Translations under genes and position numbers: made by a program
Origin: Phycobacter azelaicus
Lineage (GTDB): Bacteria > Pseudomonadota > Alphaproteobacteria > Rhodobacterales > Rhodobacteraceae
Length of the DNA stretch: 64,000 nt
Assembly: GCF_014884385.1 (NCBI RefSeq)
Contig: NZ_WKFH01000003.1
Span: forward strand, 558,001 to 622,000
Direction: 5' to 3'
In this document: one piece after another, positions 36,481-46,021 of the stretch
Layout: each line of letters starts with the position of its first letter
Numbering within the stretch: position 1 is the first letter of the stretch
The notes under the pieces: model-generated
The model's database searches: none
What the model saw: only the letters and a program-made list of their open reading frames with translations
What the model was told of the DNA's origin: nothing

Positions 36481-37470
36481 TCACCGGAGCCTTTTTGGGC
36501 GGCTTGCGTGCAAAACCTTGAACCGGTTGTCACCCTCCACCTCTTCAACCTTGACAAAGCGCTCGGCCAGCGTCGCCTCATAAGGCAAGTGCCGGTTGGC
36601 GACCATCCAGAGAGACCCTGATCCGGTTAGCATCGCGGCCGCTGCGGTAATGAAGGCCTGTCCCAGTTCGGGTTCGGCGCTGCGACCGCTGTGAAAGGGC
36701 GGGTTCATCACCACGGCATTCATCGTGCCGGGCGCCTTCCAGCCGCGCACATCGGCCCAGTGAAACTGGGCGCGCGGATCATCGACATTGCGGCGCGCGC
36801 AGGACAGCGCATCGTGGTTGGCTTCCACCAGATGCAATTCCTCGACCTCCGCATGGGTCAGGATCTGCCGCGACAGATACCCCCAGCCCGCACCGAGATC
36901 CGCAACGGAATGTCCGAGTTTGGCGGGGAGCGCCTCGGCCAACAGCCGGGACGCCGGATCTATGCCGTCTGCGGAAAACACCCCCGGCAGGGTCACAAAG
37001 CCCTCGACCAAGGTCTCTCCCTCGGGCAGCCAATCGGACAGGAGGTCTTTTTCCCCATCGAACCAGAACACTTTGCCATGGGCCTTGGAGACCGGCGCGG
37101 ACGGGGATGTCTCCTTGCGCAGCGCCTTGTAGATCGAATCGATCCCGTCGGTCTTTGCGCCATCGACCAGCACAGGTCCATCTGTTACCGCGGCGGCCTG
37201 TGCCACATTCATCCGCGCCTGCGCCTTGGCCCGCGGTAGGAACACCAGTGCCGCTGCAAAGCGCATGTCCGCTGGCAGATCCGGGCGGCAGTCGTACCCT
37301 TGGGCGGAAAACGCGTCATATTCGGCCCGCATCGGCTGGATCAACAGCAGCCTCTCCTTGGGCAGCGGCGACAGATCGTGATCCACACGCGGGTGAAATA
37401 CGGCGATACGGCCCTCTGCGGGCAGCGCAAAGCCGCCCGTCTCAAGCGCGAGCGACAGGCGTACGGACAT
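36481..37470 (-). CDS. Class I SAM-dependent methyltransferase (RsmC-like)
   Basis: This 329-residue protein has an N-terminal pseudo-domain and a C-terminal Rossmann methyltransferase: VADLGAGWGYLSRQIL binds SAM near residue 190 and the catalytic VVMNPPFHSG (N-P-P-F) follows. N-P-P-F plus the two-domain plan match RsmC/RlmG, which methylate guanine N2 in rRNA, so a 16S or 23S rRNA target is likely. It is 12 bp downstream of clpS on the same strand. Confidence 0.83.
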   Translation of the reverse strand: MSVRLSLALETGGFALPAEGRIAVFHPRVDHDLSPLPKERLLLIQPMRAEYDAFSAQGYDCRPDLPADMRFAAALVFLPRAKAQARMNVAQAAAVTDGPVLVDGAKTDGIDSIYKALRKETSPSAPVSKAHGKVFWFDGEKDLLSDWLPEGETLVEGFVTLPGVFSADGIDPASRLLAEALPAKLGHSVADLGAGWGYLSRQILTHAEVEELHLVEANHDALSCARRNVDDPRAQFHWADVRGWKAPGTMNAVVMNPPFHSGRSAEPELGQAFITAAAAMLTGSGSLWMVANRHLPYEATLAERFVKVEEVEGDNRFKVLHASRPKRLR

Positions 37471-37482
37471 CTGGGGACCTCT

Positions 37483-37824
37483 TCAGTCTTCTTTTTCCAT
37501 GGTGCATTGCAGCGGATGCTGATGGCGGCGGGCAAAGTCCATCACCTGCGCCACCTTGGTCTCGGCGATCTCATGGCTGAAGACGCCGACGACGGCCAGA
37601 CCTTTTTTGTGTACGGTCAGCATGATCTCAAAGGCTTGCGCATGTGTCATGCCAAAGAACCGCTCCAGAACCATCACGACAAATTCCATCGGCGTGTAAT
37701 CATCGTTCAGCAGCAGCACCTTGTAACGCGGCGGGCGCTGCGTCTTCGGCCGTGTCTTGGTCAGAACCCCAAGATCGGTATCGTCGTCCGAATTGTCCGT
37801 CATCATCACTGGCTGAGGCGGCAT
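37483..37824 (-). CDS. clpS: ATP-dependent Clp protease adaptor ClpS
   Basis: ClpS binds substrates with N-terminal degron residues and delivers them to ClpAP. The 113-residue protein has the core [18 protein letters not shown], then [14 protein letters not shown] and [20 protein letters not shown], all typical. A flexible acidic N-terminus precedes the core. I chose the ATG at 37824 (MPPQPVMM), with GGAA upstream; ATGs at 37803 and 37806 are alternatives. clpA is not in this window. Confidence 0.93.
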   Translation of the reverse strand: MPPQPVMMTDNSDDDTDLGVLTKTRPKTQRPPRYKVLLLNDDYTPMEFVVMVLERFFGMTHAQAFEIMLTVHKKGLAVVGVFSHEIAETKVAQVMDFARRHQHPLQCTMEKED

Positions 37825-37909
37825 AGCGTCTGTTTCCGGTCGTGCTTGGATTTGTATCCTGGCATATATAGCGTTTTGAGCGCGCAGGAAAAGAGAGTGT
37901 ATCGCCACA

Positions 37910-38623
37910 ATGACGGGCAAATTGACAACAATCGGATTTGATGCCGACGATACGCTTTGGCACAATGAGCGGTTCTTTCGCGTCACGCAGGACCGGTTTG
38001 CCGAATTGCTGCAGGACCACACCCCCATGAACATGGATGGCGAGACACTAGCTGCACGTCTGCTGGACGCAGAGAAACGCAACCTTGGCCGCTATGGTTA
38101 TGGCGTCAAGGGCTTTACGCTATCGATGATCGAAACGGCTATCGACGTGACGGATTCGAACGTGCCCGCAAGCGTCATAAAGGAGCTTATCGTTGCTGGT
38201 CAAATGATGCTGTCCTACCCGATCGAATTGCTCCCCCACGCACGCGATGCCATCGAAAGCCTTGCGGATCGATATCGTATCATCCTTGTGACTAAAGGCG
38301 ACCTGCTGGATCAGGAACGCAAACTTGCCCAATCCGGGCTTGGCGACATGTTTGACGGCGTGGAGATCGTCTCGGAGAAAACAGCGACCGTCTACGCAGA
38401 CATCTTTGAACGCCACGGTCACGGCGCGGCAAAAGGCATGATGGTCGGCAACTCGATGCGGTCAGATGTGGTGCCCATGATCCAAGCCGGTGGCTGGGGA
38501 ATCTACGTGCCGCACGGAATTGTCTGGGAAGTCGAACATGCAGAACCACCTGAAGATCACGCCCGCTATGCAGAGATTTCCGATTTGGGTGAATTGACAG
38601 ACCTGATCGCGCAAATCGACTAG
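37910..38623 (+). CDS. HAD-family hydrolase
   Basis: This phosphatase-type enzyme of 237 residues has the HAD motifs in order: motif [10 protein letters not shown] (Asp nucleophile near residue 11), motif II LVTKG, and motif III/IV region [13 protein letters not shown] with the metal-binding Asp. The alpha-helical cap lies between I and II. The substrate is unknown. It is divergent from clpS with an 85-bp gap. Confidence 0.85.
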   Translation: MTGKLTTIGFDADDTLWHNERFFRVTQDRFAELLQDHTPMNMDGETLAARLLDAEKRNLGRYGYGVKGFTLSMIETAIDVTDSNVPASVIKELIVAGQMMLSYPIELLPHARDAIESLADRYRIILVTKGDLLDQERKLAQSGLGDMFDGVEIVSEKTATVYADIFERHGHGAAKGMMVGNSMRSDVVPMIQAGGWGIYVPHGIVWEVEHAEPPEDHARYAEISDLGELTDLIAQID

Positions 38624-38921
38624 AACGGTGTTCGGTCGGCCCTCTCGGCTGCCTGAGTTTGTGTCTGGCGCGCACCATTTCCTAGGTTTTTTGAGCCGCC
38701 CGGACCCCAACAGCCCAACCAATTACGACTTTTTTTATCAACCCTTTATTAACACAACACCCATGTTGTGGCAGCGCAGGCAGGACTCACAACATCTCGG
38801 GCAAACGCATGCGTATCCCGTTCAGACGAGTGAACCAGCCTGTTTCTTTCAAGGCAATTTCGTGTTAGGTTTTAGAAAAGCAGTAAAACGTCAGCCGGAT
38901 AACCGGCGACATGAGGCAGAA
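38624..38921. promoter_or_regulatory. Long leader upstream of the carboxypeptidase gene
   Basis: These 298 bases between the HAD gene and the carboxypeptidase are partly AT-rich (38728-38762 includes a run of seven T and ATTAAC). They remain open in the reading frame of the downstream gene from 38628, but no signal peptide or motif appears there, so I treat the stretch as promoter and leader. Confidence 0.4.
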
Positions 38922-40508
38922 ATGGCAGATATCGAACAGGTCAGGTTTAATCCTGCAACCTTTGTCCTGCGGGCCGTGCACCGTCATGTGACATTGGTAT
39001 TGGGTTTTCTTTTCTCAATCGCACTTGCTGGTCTTGCTCCACAACAGGTCGCTGCCGCGCCCTATGCGGCGATGGTCATTGATGCGCGCACCGGTGAAGT
39101 CCTGCACTCTCGCAATGCAGACACGCAGCTGCATCCGGCGTCTCTCACCAAGATGATGACGCTCTACATCGCATTCGAAGCCGTGCGAAATGGTGAGATC
39201 AGTCTGGACACCAAAGTTCGTATCAGCAAGTTTGCCGCGGCAGAGCCTCCCTCGAAGCTTGGTCTGAAATCTGGCCAGCGTATCGCCTTCCGCTACCTAA
39301 TCCGTGCCGCCGCTGTGAAATCGGCCAACGATGCCGCCACCGCAATCGGTGAAGCGCTTTCGGGATCCGAAGCCGCCTTTGCCCGCCGGATGACCAGAAC
39401 GGCCAAGGCGCTTGGCATGTCGCGTACCACCTTCAAGAATGCACATGGCCTGACGGAAACCGGACACATGTCGACCGCCCGCGATATGACCACCCTTGGG
39501 CGGCATATCCTTTATGACTATCCTGAGTACTACAACTTGTTCTCGCGCACGTCGACCGACGCGGGGGTTCGCACTGTTCCGAACACAAACCGTCGCCTGC
39601 TTGCCGCCTACAAGGGTGCCGATGGTATCAAGACCGGCTACACGCGCGCCGCAGGATTCAATCTTGTTGCCTCGGCCAAACGCGGCAATGAGCGCATCAT
39701 CGCCACCGTCTTTGGTGGCAAGTCCTCGACCTCTCGCAATGCCAAGGTCGCCGAACTTCTGGATCTGGGCTTTCGCCGCGCCCCTTCACGGGCCAAGCTG
39801 CGCAAACCGGAGATCCCTGCCTACGTTGGAAATGAAAACATCGTCGCGGCAAATGGTGGTTCACATGGTGTGGCTGGAAAAACCGTCAGGGTCAGCGGTC
39901 TCGTGAAAACCAGTCTGCGCCCACCTCTACGTCCCTCCACTGGCGAAGCGGAAACAGTTTTGGTGGCTGAAGCACAAACCGAAAATGGTGTATCAGCCGA
40001 AGCTGCTGCGGTTGAGGCCGCCGTGGCTCAAGCAACCGCCACCGCACAAACACCACGCGTGGATCCCGAGGTGCTGGAGGCAAGCGTCGCCGCTGCGATT
40101 GCGCAAGCAAAGGTCGTCCCGGCCGCCGCCGCTGCCACCACCGGCCCCTCGGTCGTCAGGACCCTTTTCAAAGGTCTGCGCCCCGTAGCCCGCCCCAGCC
40201 GACTGGCACAGGCCGAACCCGCGAAAGAAGCGGAGCCAGTTGTTGTGACCCGCCTTTCTACTTCGGGCGGACGGTATTGGGGGATCAACGTGGGTCGCTA
40301 CACCAACCGTTATGAGGCAGAGAAGGTTCTGCTGCGCACCGCCTTGTCGGAAATGGAGACTTTGAATGGCTCTCTGCGCAAGGTCGCCAAGTCCAAGCAA
40401 GGGTTCGAGGCAAACTTTCTCGGCATGACCAAGGAAACAGCCGAACTGGCCTGCAAGCGCCTGAGCGCACGTAACGTGACCTGCGAAACGCTCGGCCCCG
40501 CCTCATAA
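38922..40508 (+). CDS. D-alanyl-D-alanine carboxypeptidase with C-terminal SPOR domain
   Basis: This penicillin-binding-protein-type peptidase trims the terminal D-Ala of peptidoglycan stem peptides. From the ATG at 38922 it has 528 residues. A hydrophobic export signal lies at about 22-45, and the S11 catalytic motifs are HPASLTKMM (SxxK), VKSANDAAT (SxN) and GIKTGYT (KTG). A long Ala/Glu-rich linker leads to a C-terminal SPOR domain (RYWGINVGRYTNRYEAE onward), which in known proteins binds denuded glycan at division sites. GAGGCAGAA precedes the ATG. Confidence 0.88.
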   Translation: MADIEQVRFNPATFVLRAVHRHVTLVLGFLFSIALAGLAPQQVAAAPYAAMVIDARTGEVLHSRNADTQLHPASLTKMMTLYIAFEAVRNGEISLDTKVRISKFAAAEPPSKLGLKSGQRIAFRYLIRAAAVKSANDAATAIGEALSGSEAAFARRMTRTAKALGMSRTTFKNAHGLTETGHMSTARDMTTLGRHILYDYPEYYNLFSRTSTDAGVRTVPNTNRRLLAAYKGADGIKTGYTRAAGFNLVASAKRGNERIIATVFGGKSSTSRNAKVAELLDLGFRRAPSRAKLRKPEIPAYVGNENIVAANGGSHGVAGKTVRVSGLVKTSLRPPLRPSTGEAETVLVAEAQTENGVSAEAAAVEAAVAQATATAQTPRVDPEVLEASVAAAIAQAKVVPAAAAATTGPSVVRTLFKGLRPVARPSRLAQAEPAKEAEPVVVTRLSTSGGRYWGINVGRYTNRYEAEKVLLRTALSEMETLNGSLRKVAKSKQGFEANFLGMTKETAELACKRLSARNVTCETLGPAS

Positions 40509-40536
40509 ATGTAACTGTTACCTCCCAAGACGAATG

Positions 40537-40563
40537 AAGGCCCCAGGTTCGGGGCCTTTGTTG
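40537..40563 (+). terminator. Rho-independent terminator of the carboxypeptidase gene
   Basis: AAGGCCCC and GGGGCCTT form a perfect 8-bp stem with a 6-nt loop (AGGTTC), followed by TTGTTGT. It lies 28 bp after the carboxypeptidase stop and between two convergent transcripts, so it may also stop the ccoGHIS transcript. Confidence 0.75.
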
Positions 40564-40584
40564 TCTCAGGGGGTTGAAAGGTAT

Positions 40585-40743
40585 CTACGGCTTTGGGTGA
40601 TCGTCCCATTCATCACTCAGGATACGCCGCGCATCACCTTCGGGGTCGTCATACTGATTTGAGCGCACCGTATAAATGAAGCCCACCAGCGCTGCTCCGC
40701 CCAGGATCAGGGAGATCGGGATAAGATAGGACAGGACGCTCAT
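40585..40743 (-). CDS. ccoS: cbb3 oxidase maturation protein CcoS
   Basis: CcoS is a small single-span membrane protein needed to mature the cbb3 oxidase, probably for cofactor insertion. This 52-residue ORF (MSVLSYLIPISLILGGAALV, then YTVRSNQYDDPEGDARRIL) has the N-terminal helix and the family Q-Y-D-D/DPEGDA-type tail. It follows ccoI by 16 bp and ends the ccoGHIS operon. Confidence 0.9.
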   Translation of the reverse strand: MSVLSYLIPISLILGGAALVGFIYTVRSNQYDDPEGDARRILSDEWDDHPKP

Positions 40744-40759
40744 TCGGGAACCTTTCGGA

Positions 40760-42940
40760 TCAGGATTTCAGGCGCAGCGCATTCAGCGATACAGTAATGG
40801 ACGAGATGGACATCGCAAGCGCCGCGATCAGCGGCGTTGCCAGCCCTGCAACCGCCAGCGGCACGGCAATCACATTGTAAAGCGTTGCAAGACGAAAGTT
40901 TTCCCGAATCCTGCGGATCGCTTTGCCCGCCACGGCGCAGGCGTCGGCGATAGGCTCCAGATCCTGACCCAACAGCACGATGTCTGAGGCCACGCGCGCT
41001 GCATCCAGGGCCGAGGCCGGAGAGATGGACACATGCGCCGCTGCCAGTGCCGCCGTATCGTTGAGACCATCGCCGACCATCAGCACCTTCTTGCCCTGCT
41101 CGGCAAGCATCTGAATGCGCTTCGCCTTGTCCTCGGGCAGAGCTTCGGCAACCCATTTTTCGATGCCAAGCCGCTGCGCCAATGCCTCGACCGCACCAGT
41201 GGTATCACCCGAAATCAAAAGTACGTCCTTGCCCGCCTCCTGCAAGGCCCGCACAGCCTCGCCTGCGCCGGGGCGCAGCGCATCAGTGAACACGAAACCT
41301 CGCGGACTTCCCTCCCCGGTGTCGAGCCAGGCTGCCGTCTGGCTGCCTTGCTCCGCTCCGACCCAGGCCGCGCGCCCCAGGCGAACCCGTCGCCCCCGGT
41401 AGAAACCTTCTGTGCCATAGCCCGGCACCTCGCGCACGTCGGTGACCTTTGCGGGCTCAATCCCCGCTTTGCGCGCCGCGCGCACAAGCGCCTCGGACAG
41501 AGGATGCGAAGATAGCGCCGCCAGTGCCAGTGCAATTTCAACGTCACTGCGCGGCATCTCATCAAGGTTCACCAGCTGCGGCGTACCTGCGGTCAACGTC
41601 CCTGTCTTGTCGAACACGACCGTATCGACACCTGCCAGCCGTTCCAAAGCGGTGGAATGCTTGATCAGCATCCCTTTCTTGAACAGCCGCCCAGAGGCCG
41701 CCGTTGTCACCGCAGGCACCGCAAGGCCCAGTGCGCAAGGGCAAGTGATGATCAGCACCGCAGCCGCGATATTTAGCGCCGTGCGCATGTCAAAAGTGTA
41801 GAGATACCAACCGACGAAGGCGAGCGCCGACAGGATGTGAACCCCCGGCGCATAGAGTTTTGCAGCACTGTCGGCCAAAGAAGTATAGCGTGAGCGCCCC
41901 GACTCAGCGATAGCCACCAGATCGGCCATCCGGTGCAGCGAGGTTTCCTGCCCCACCGCAGTCGCCCGGATGGTCAGGGGGCCGGTCAGATTCACTTCAC
42001 CCGCCGACACAGGTGCACCGGGTGCGGCAAAAACCGGCAGTGTCTCACCCGTCAGCAGGGAGCGATCCAGTTCAGAATGCCCCTCTACCACATCGCCGTC
42101 GACGGGCATCCGTCCGCCGGGGCGCACCAGGATCAGATCGCCAATTGCCAGATCGGCCACCGGTACTTCGTATTCTTGCCCGTCCAAAAGTCGCGTCGCG
42201 CGTGGCACCTCAAGCGCGGCCAATTCCTGCGCTGCTGAGCGCGCGACCGCGCGCGTGCGATAATCCAGATAGCGCCCCGCCAGAAGGAAGAAGGTCAGCG
42301 TTAGCGCCGCATCGAAATAGGCATGCTCGCCCGACAGGGACGTCTCCCACAGGGAGGTCACCAGCGCCAGGACGAGTGCCAGCACGATCGGCACGTCCAT
42401 ATTGAGCCGGCCGACCTTGAGCGCGCTCCAGGCGTTCTTGAAGAAGGGCTGCGCCGAAAAGATGATCGCCGGAAAAGTGATTGCTGCCGAGATCCAGTGG
42501 AACATGTCCCGTGTCGCGTCCGACGCCCCGGACCAGACTGATATCGAAAGAAGCATCACGTTCATGGAGGCAAAACCGGCAACCGCAAGCCGCATCAGCA
42601 GATCTCGGCCTGCCTTGTCGTTCTGTGTTGCTGCAAGAGCCGTCAAATCCAGCTCATGCGCCTCATAGCCCAGCCCCTCCATGACCGGGATCAGATCCGC
42701 AGCGCGCAAATCTGGCTCCGCCTCGATCAAGGCCCGTTTCAGCGTCAGGTTCACCCGTGCGGAATGTATCCCCGGATGGGCGTTCAGCGCCCGCTCCACC
42801 GCAGAGATGCACCCCTGACAGTGGATCGTCGGCAGTGACAGAGCCAGACGCGCTTCGGTTGGGGCTTCTTCCACCGCTTCGGAGGGCGCCGCAACGCAGC
42901 CGGGACATACCGCCATCTGAGGACGCATCTGGGCCGTCAT
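40760..42940 (-). CDS. ccoI: Copper-transporting P1B-type ATPase CcoI (FixI)
   Basis: CcoI exports copper across the inner membrane to supply CuB of the cbb3 oxidase. The 726-residue protein has two N-terminal metal motifs (CPGC 12-15 and CQGC 41-44 in a heavy-metal-associated domain). The transmembrane CPC lies at 400-402, the phosphorylated Asp in DKTGT at 444-448 and the hinge GDGLNDTAAL in the C-terminal half. It starts 6 bp after ccoH and precedes ccoS. Confidence 0.95.
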   Translation of the reverse strand: MTAQMRPQMAVCPGCVAAPSEAVEEAPTEARLALSLPTIHCQGCISAVERALNAHPGIHSARVNLTLKRALIEAEPDLRAADLIPVMEGLGYEAHELDLTALAATQNDKAGRDLLMRLAVAGFASMNVMLLSISVWSGASDATRDMFHWISAAITFPAIIFSAQPFFKNAWSALKVGRLNMDVPIVLALVLALVTSLWETSLSGEHAYFDAALTLTFFLLAGRYLDYRTRAVARSAAQELAALEVPRATRLLDGQEYEVPVADLAIGDLILVRPGGRMPVDGDVVEGHSELDRSLLTGETLPVFAAPGAPVSAGEVNLTGPLTIRATAVGQETSLHRMADLVAIAESGRSRYTSLADSAAKLYAPGVHILSALAFVGWYLYTFDMRTALNIAAAVLIITCPCALGLAVPAVTTAASGRLFKKGMLIKHSTALERLAGVDTVVFDKTGTLTAGTPQLVNLDEMPRSDVEIALALAALSSHPLSEALVRAARKAGIEPAKVTDVREVPGYGTEGFYRGRRVRLGRAAWVGAEQGSQTAAWLDTGEGSPRGFVFTDALRPGAGEAVRALQEAGKDVLLISGDTTGAVEALAQRLGIEKWVAEALPEDKAKRIQMLAEQGKKVLMVGDGLNDTAALAAAHVSISPASALDAARVASDIVLLGQDLEPIADACAVAGKAIRRIRENFRLATLYNVIAVPLAVAGLATPLIAALAMSISSITVSLNALRLKS

Positions 42941-42946
42941 TTCGTC

Positions 42947-43420
42947 TTACCCTTTGGTCACATGCAGGATCACGCGCTGGGTGAACTCGGTTCCGTTCTT
43001 GGCTCGCGCAACCATGCGAATGTTCCAGTTGCCCGGCCCCAAATCGGCTGGCGCCACATAGGCCTGACCGTCAAACTGGAAGTCCGGTTTCTGATCGTCC
43101 TTCACATGGGTCGCACGCCCAAGGGTTGCCGAAAGTTTGGCAACCTCTACCGGCTTTCCGTCCCGGTCGGTGATCTCGAGCTTGACCTGACCATCCTGCG
43201 CCGAAGCATAAACCGACCATCCCAAAGCTTCTTGTGCGGTGCGCCGGACGTCGAATTCCTGACTGGCCACATAGGAGTTTTTCACTTCGAGCCCCGGAAA
43301 GGTCTTAACGGCGTTGAAAGCCAGCGCAAGATTCACACTGATGATAACCGCAAAAGCGCCGACAAAGACCATAAGCGCGTGGCGCCCGGTAAACTCGCGC
43401 GTGCGTTTTTCTTCTGTCAT
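42947..43420 (-). CDS. ccoH: cbb3 oxidase assembly protein CcoH (FixH)
   Basis: CcoH is a bitopic membrane protein that stays with the cbb3 oxidase during assembly. The 157-residue protein has a basic N-terminus (EKRTREFTGRHAL), one membrane helix at about 17-36 and a periplasmic domain with KNSYVASQEF and the family GxWNIR-type segment (GPGNWNIRMVA). It lies 3 bp after ccoG. Confidence 0.93.
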   Translation of the reverse strand: MTEEKRTREFTGRHALMVFVGAFAVIISVNLALAFNAVKTFPGLEVKNSYVASQEFDVRRTAQEALGWSVYASAQDGQVKLEITDRDGKPVEVAKLSATLGRATHVKDDQKPDFQFDGQAYVAPADLGPGNWNIRMVARAKNGTEFTQRVILHVTKG

Positions 43421-43423
43421 GGT

Positions 43424-44854
43424 TCAGTTTCCCCGTCCGTTGAATGTCGTATCCTTATAGGCCCGCTCGCCGTTGCCGAGATCTTCGACCCAGATGCGGA
43501 CCGGAGACGATTCAGCCAGAGAAGACGGCGCACCTTTTGGTGTCACAATATACACACGCTGAAGGAAAGCGGTATCCGCAGGCACCTCGACCGAAGAATA
43601 GGGTGTGCCTTCCAGCTGCACACGCATCTCAGGCGCGCCCTTGATCGACAGGTTGAACTGACGCGGCTCTCCGTGCTTGTTACGCAACCGCACGTCATAG
43701 GTGTTTCTGATCGAGCCATCCGACAGGGTAACGAAAGTCGGATTTCGCACCGGCGCAACGGTCAAATCAATGTCCGAACGGATGAAAAGCGCAAAGACCA
43801 GTGCAAAGCCGACCGCAGCCCAAAGCCCGGTGTACATGATCGTGCGCGGGCGCAGAATGTGTTTCCAGACGCTGCGCGGCGGCTGCCCTGCACGCTCGTT
43901 CGCCTCGTCCGAGAGGGCCATATAATCAATCAGCCCGCGCGGTTTGCCAATCTTCGCCATCACATCGTCGCATGCATCAATACACAGCGCGCAGGTGATG
44001 CATTCGAGCTGCTGACCATCGCGGATGTCGATGCCCATGGGGCAAACATTGACGCAGGCCATACAGTCGATGCAGTCGCCCAGCTGCTCCGCATCAGCCG
44101 ATTTGCGATGCTTGCCGCGCGGCTCTCCGCGCCATTCGCGGTAGCCAACGGTCAGCGTGTCTTCATCCATCATGGCTGCCTGGATTCGCGGCCAGGGGCA
44201 GGCATAGATGCAGATCTGTTCTCGTGCAAACCCACCAAAAAAGAAGGTGGTCAGCGTCAGAACCAGCATGGTCGTATAGGCGATGGGGTGGGCGTTCAGC
44301 GTCACCAGATCATGGAGCAGCGTCGGCGCATCGGCAAAGTAGAAAACCCATGCGCCACCCGTGGCAAGACCAATCAGGAACCAGGCCACCCATTTGGTGA
44401 CCCGCAGCCGGGCTTTGCGAAAATCCATTTTCTTTTGGCGATGCAAGCGGAGGCGCGCATTGCGATCCCCTTCGATCCAGCGCTCCACAAGGATAAACAA
44501 GTCGGTCCAGACCGTCTGCGGGCAGGCATAGCCGCACCAGACCCGGCCCAGAGCGGACGTGAACAGAAACAAGCCCAGGCCCGCCATGATCAAAAGGCCC
44601 GCAACGAAATAGAATTCGTGGGGCCAAATCTCGATCCAGAAGAAATAAAAACGGCGGTTTGCCAAGTCCAAGAGCACCGCCTGATCGGGCAGCGACGGCC
44701 CCCTGTCCCAACGGATCCATGGCGTCAGGTAATAGATGCCAAGCATCACCGCCATCAGATACCATTTGAGATTGCGGAAAGCCCCGGACACGCGCCTTGG
44801 AAAAATCGGCTCCCTGGCAACGTAAAGGCTTGGGGCGGGATCGGAATCGCTCAC
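43424..44854 (-). CDS. ccoG: cbb3 oxidase accessory protein CcoG (FixG), ferredoxin-like
   Basis: CcoG is a membrane-bound iron-sulfur protein that reduces copper for cbb3 assembly. The 476-residue protein has several membrane helices, VWCGYACPQTVW, a second CIYACPWPR, and two 4Fe-4S clusters (CIDCMACVNVCP and CITCALCIDAC). The C-terminal domain is periplasmic. I chose the GTG at 44854 because GGAG lies eight bases upstream; another GTG at 44896 adds 14 residues. It opens a separate ccoGHIS operon with its own FNR-type box. Confidence 0.93.
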   Translation of the reverse strand: MSDSDPAPSLYVAREPIFPRRVSGAFRNLKWYLMAVMLGIYYLTPWIRWDRGPSLPDQAVLLDLANRRFYFFWIEIWPHEFYFVAGLLIMAGLGLFLFTSALGRVWCGYACPQTVWTDLFILVERWIEGDRNARLRLHRQKKMDFRKARLRVTKWVAWFLIGLATGGAWVFYFADAPTLLHDLVTLNAHPIAYTTMLVLTLTTFFFGGFAREQICIYACPWPRIQAAMMDEDTLTVGYREWRGEPRGKHRKSADAEQLGDCIDCMACVNVCPMGIDIRDGQQLECITCALCIDACDDVMAKIGKPRGLIDYMALSDEANERAGQPPRSVWKHILRPRTIMYTGLWAAVGFALVFALFIRSDIDLTVAPVRNPTFVTLSDGSIRNTYDVRLRNKHGEPRQFNLSIKGAPEMRVQLEGTPYSSVEVPADTAFLQRVYIVTPKGAPSSLAESSPVRIWVEDLGNGERAYKDTTFNGRGN

Positions 44855-44916
44855 GGACTCACTCCACTGAATTGGGTCTTTGCCTTGCGTTCTCACAGAA
44901 GCGAGGTGACGCAGCT

Positions 44917-44930
44917 TTGACGTGGATCAA
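44917..44930. promoter_or_regulatory. FNR/FnrL-type box upstream of ccoG
   Basis: TTGAC-GTGG-ATCAA matches the FNR consensus TTGAT-N4-ATCAA at nine of ten positions. It is 62 bp upstream of the ccoG GTG. It would give the maturation operon oxygen control independent of ccoNOQP, from which it is physically separated here. Confidence 0.7.
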
Positions 44931-45036
44931 AAAGCGCATCGTGCAAACATCTTTAGCCGGGGCATTTCACCGCACATGCGCTGGACGCGCGGTATCGCTC
45001 ACGCAACTGTGATCATACGGCAATCAAGCACCCCGC

Positions 45037-45924
45037 TCAGATCACGTCGTCTCTTTTGCTTCGGTGCCGTTTGAGCCACGCCACAAACTTGCGCGCCTGT
45101 GGTCGCAAGACGCCTGGACGATGCACGATATGATAGCCGCGTGCGTCTTCCTCGGTGAAAAGCGCCTCAAGCCGTCCTGCTCGTAGATCTTCTTCGACGA
45201 ATGAACGCACGCTGACCGCAACACCCTGCCCGCCGCGCACGGCCTCCATCAACAGATTGCCGGGCAAACGGATGCGCGGTCCACGCAGCGCATCATCCAC
45301 GCCGCGTGATGTCAGCCACTTGGCAGCTTCGGTGGTGCCAAGCTCCTCTAGCCAAGGAAAATCCAGCAGATCCTGCGGCGAAGACACCCTGCGCCCGTCA
45401 AGAAGGTCCGGCGCCGCCACAACGACCATGGGGGACTGCAGCAAGGGCTGCGCCTCCAAACCGGGCCAATCGCCCGCCCCGTAGCGCAACGCGATATCAA
45501 TCCCGCCGGGTGTCAGTTCGACCAACTCTCCTGTTGGATCCAGAACCATGTCCACCTCAGGATGCAGCGCGCGAAACTCGGCCAGACGCGGCATCAGCCA
45601 CTGAGCCGCAAACATTGGGGTACAAGTCACGTGCAGCGGGCGCGCCGCGCCGGATGCAGTCAGGTCCTGAACCGCAGTCTGGATCGCACTGAAGCCGAGC
45701 TGCACCCCCCGCGCCAGATGCCGGCCGTCGCCCGTCAGCGTCAGATTGCGACCACTGCGATCGAGAAGAGCAACACCCATGTGCCGCTCGAGGGCCCGCA
45801 GCTGCTGGCTGATGGCAGCGTGACTAACATTCAAGGCCTCACCCGCCTTAACCACATTTCCCGTTTCAGCAAAAGCAGAGAAGGCCCTTAGAGAGGCAAG
45901 CGGCGGAAGGGAAATCCATTCCAT
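45037..45924 (-). CDS. LysR-family transcriptional regulator (GcvA-like)
   Basis: This regulator of 295 residues has the N-terminal LysR winged helix (LPPLASLRAFSAFAETGNVVKAGEALNVSHAAISQQLRALE) and a GcvA-type effector domain (VTCTPMFAAQWLMPRLAEF). It lies in the segment that separates ccoP from ccoG and is divergent from a 63-residue ORF. Neither target nor ligand is evident; the EamA transporter further on is one candidate target. Confidence 0.87.
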   Translation of the reverse strand: MEWISLPPLASLRAFSAFAETGNVVKAGEALNVSHAAISQQLRALERHMGVALLDRSGRNLTLTGDGRHLARGVQLGFSAIQTAVQDLTASGAARPLHVTCTPMFAAQWLMPRLAEFRALHPEVDMVLDPTGELVELTPGGIDIALRYGAGDWPGLEAQPLLQSPMVVVAAPDLLDGRRVSSPQDLLDFPWLEELGTTEAAKWLTSRGVDDALRGPRIRLPGNLLMEAVRGGQGVAVSVRSFVEEDLRAGRLEALFTEEDARGYHIVHRPGVLRPQARKFVAWLKRHRSKRDDVI

Positions 45925-46021
45925 ATGTAATTCCAGCTTACAAATTCAGTATTTTCCTGACTCGCATGAAATGAAGTTTGCCGCAACAGTTGCCACATGT
46001 TTAAGTTCAGGAGGCACGACG

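Noticed and set aside
42962..44920. 652-residue plus-strand ORF opposite ccoH and ccoG
   Set aside because: The minus strand encodes clear CcoH and CcoG with metal-binding motifs; the long open frame is a by-product of codon bias.
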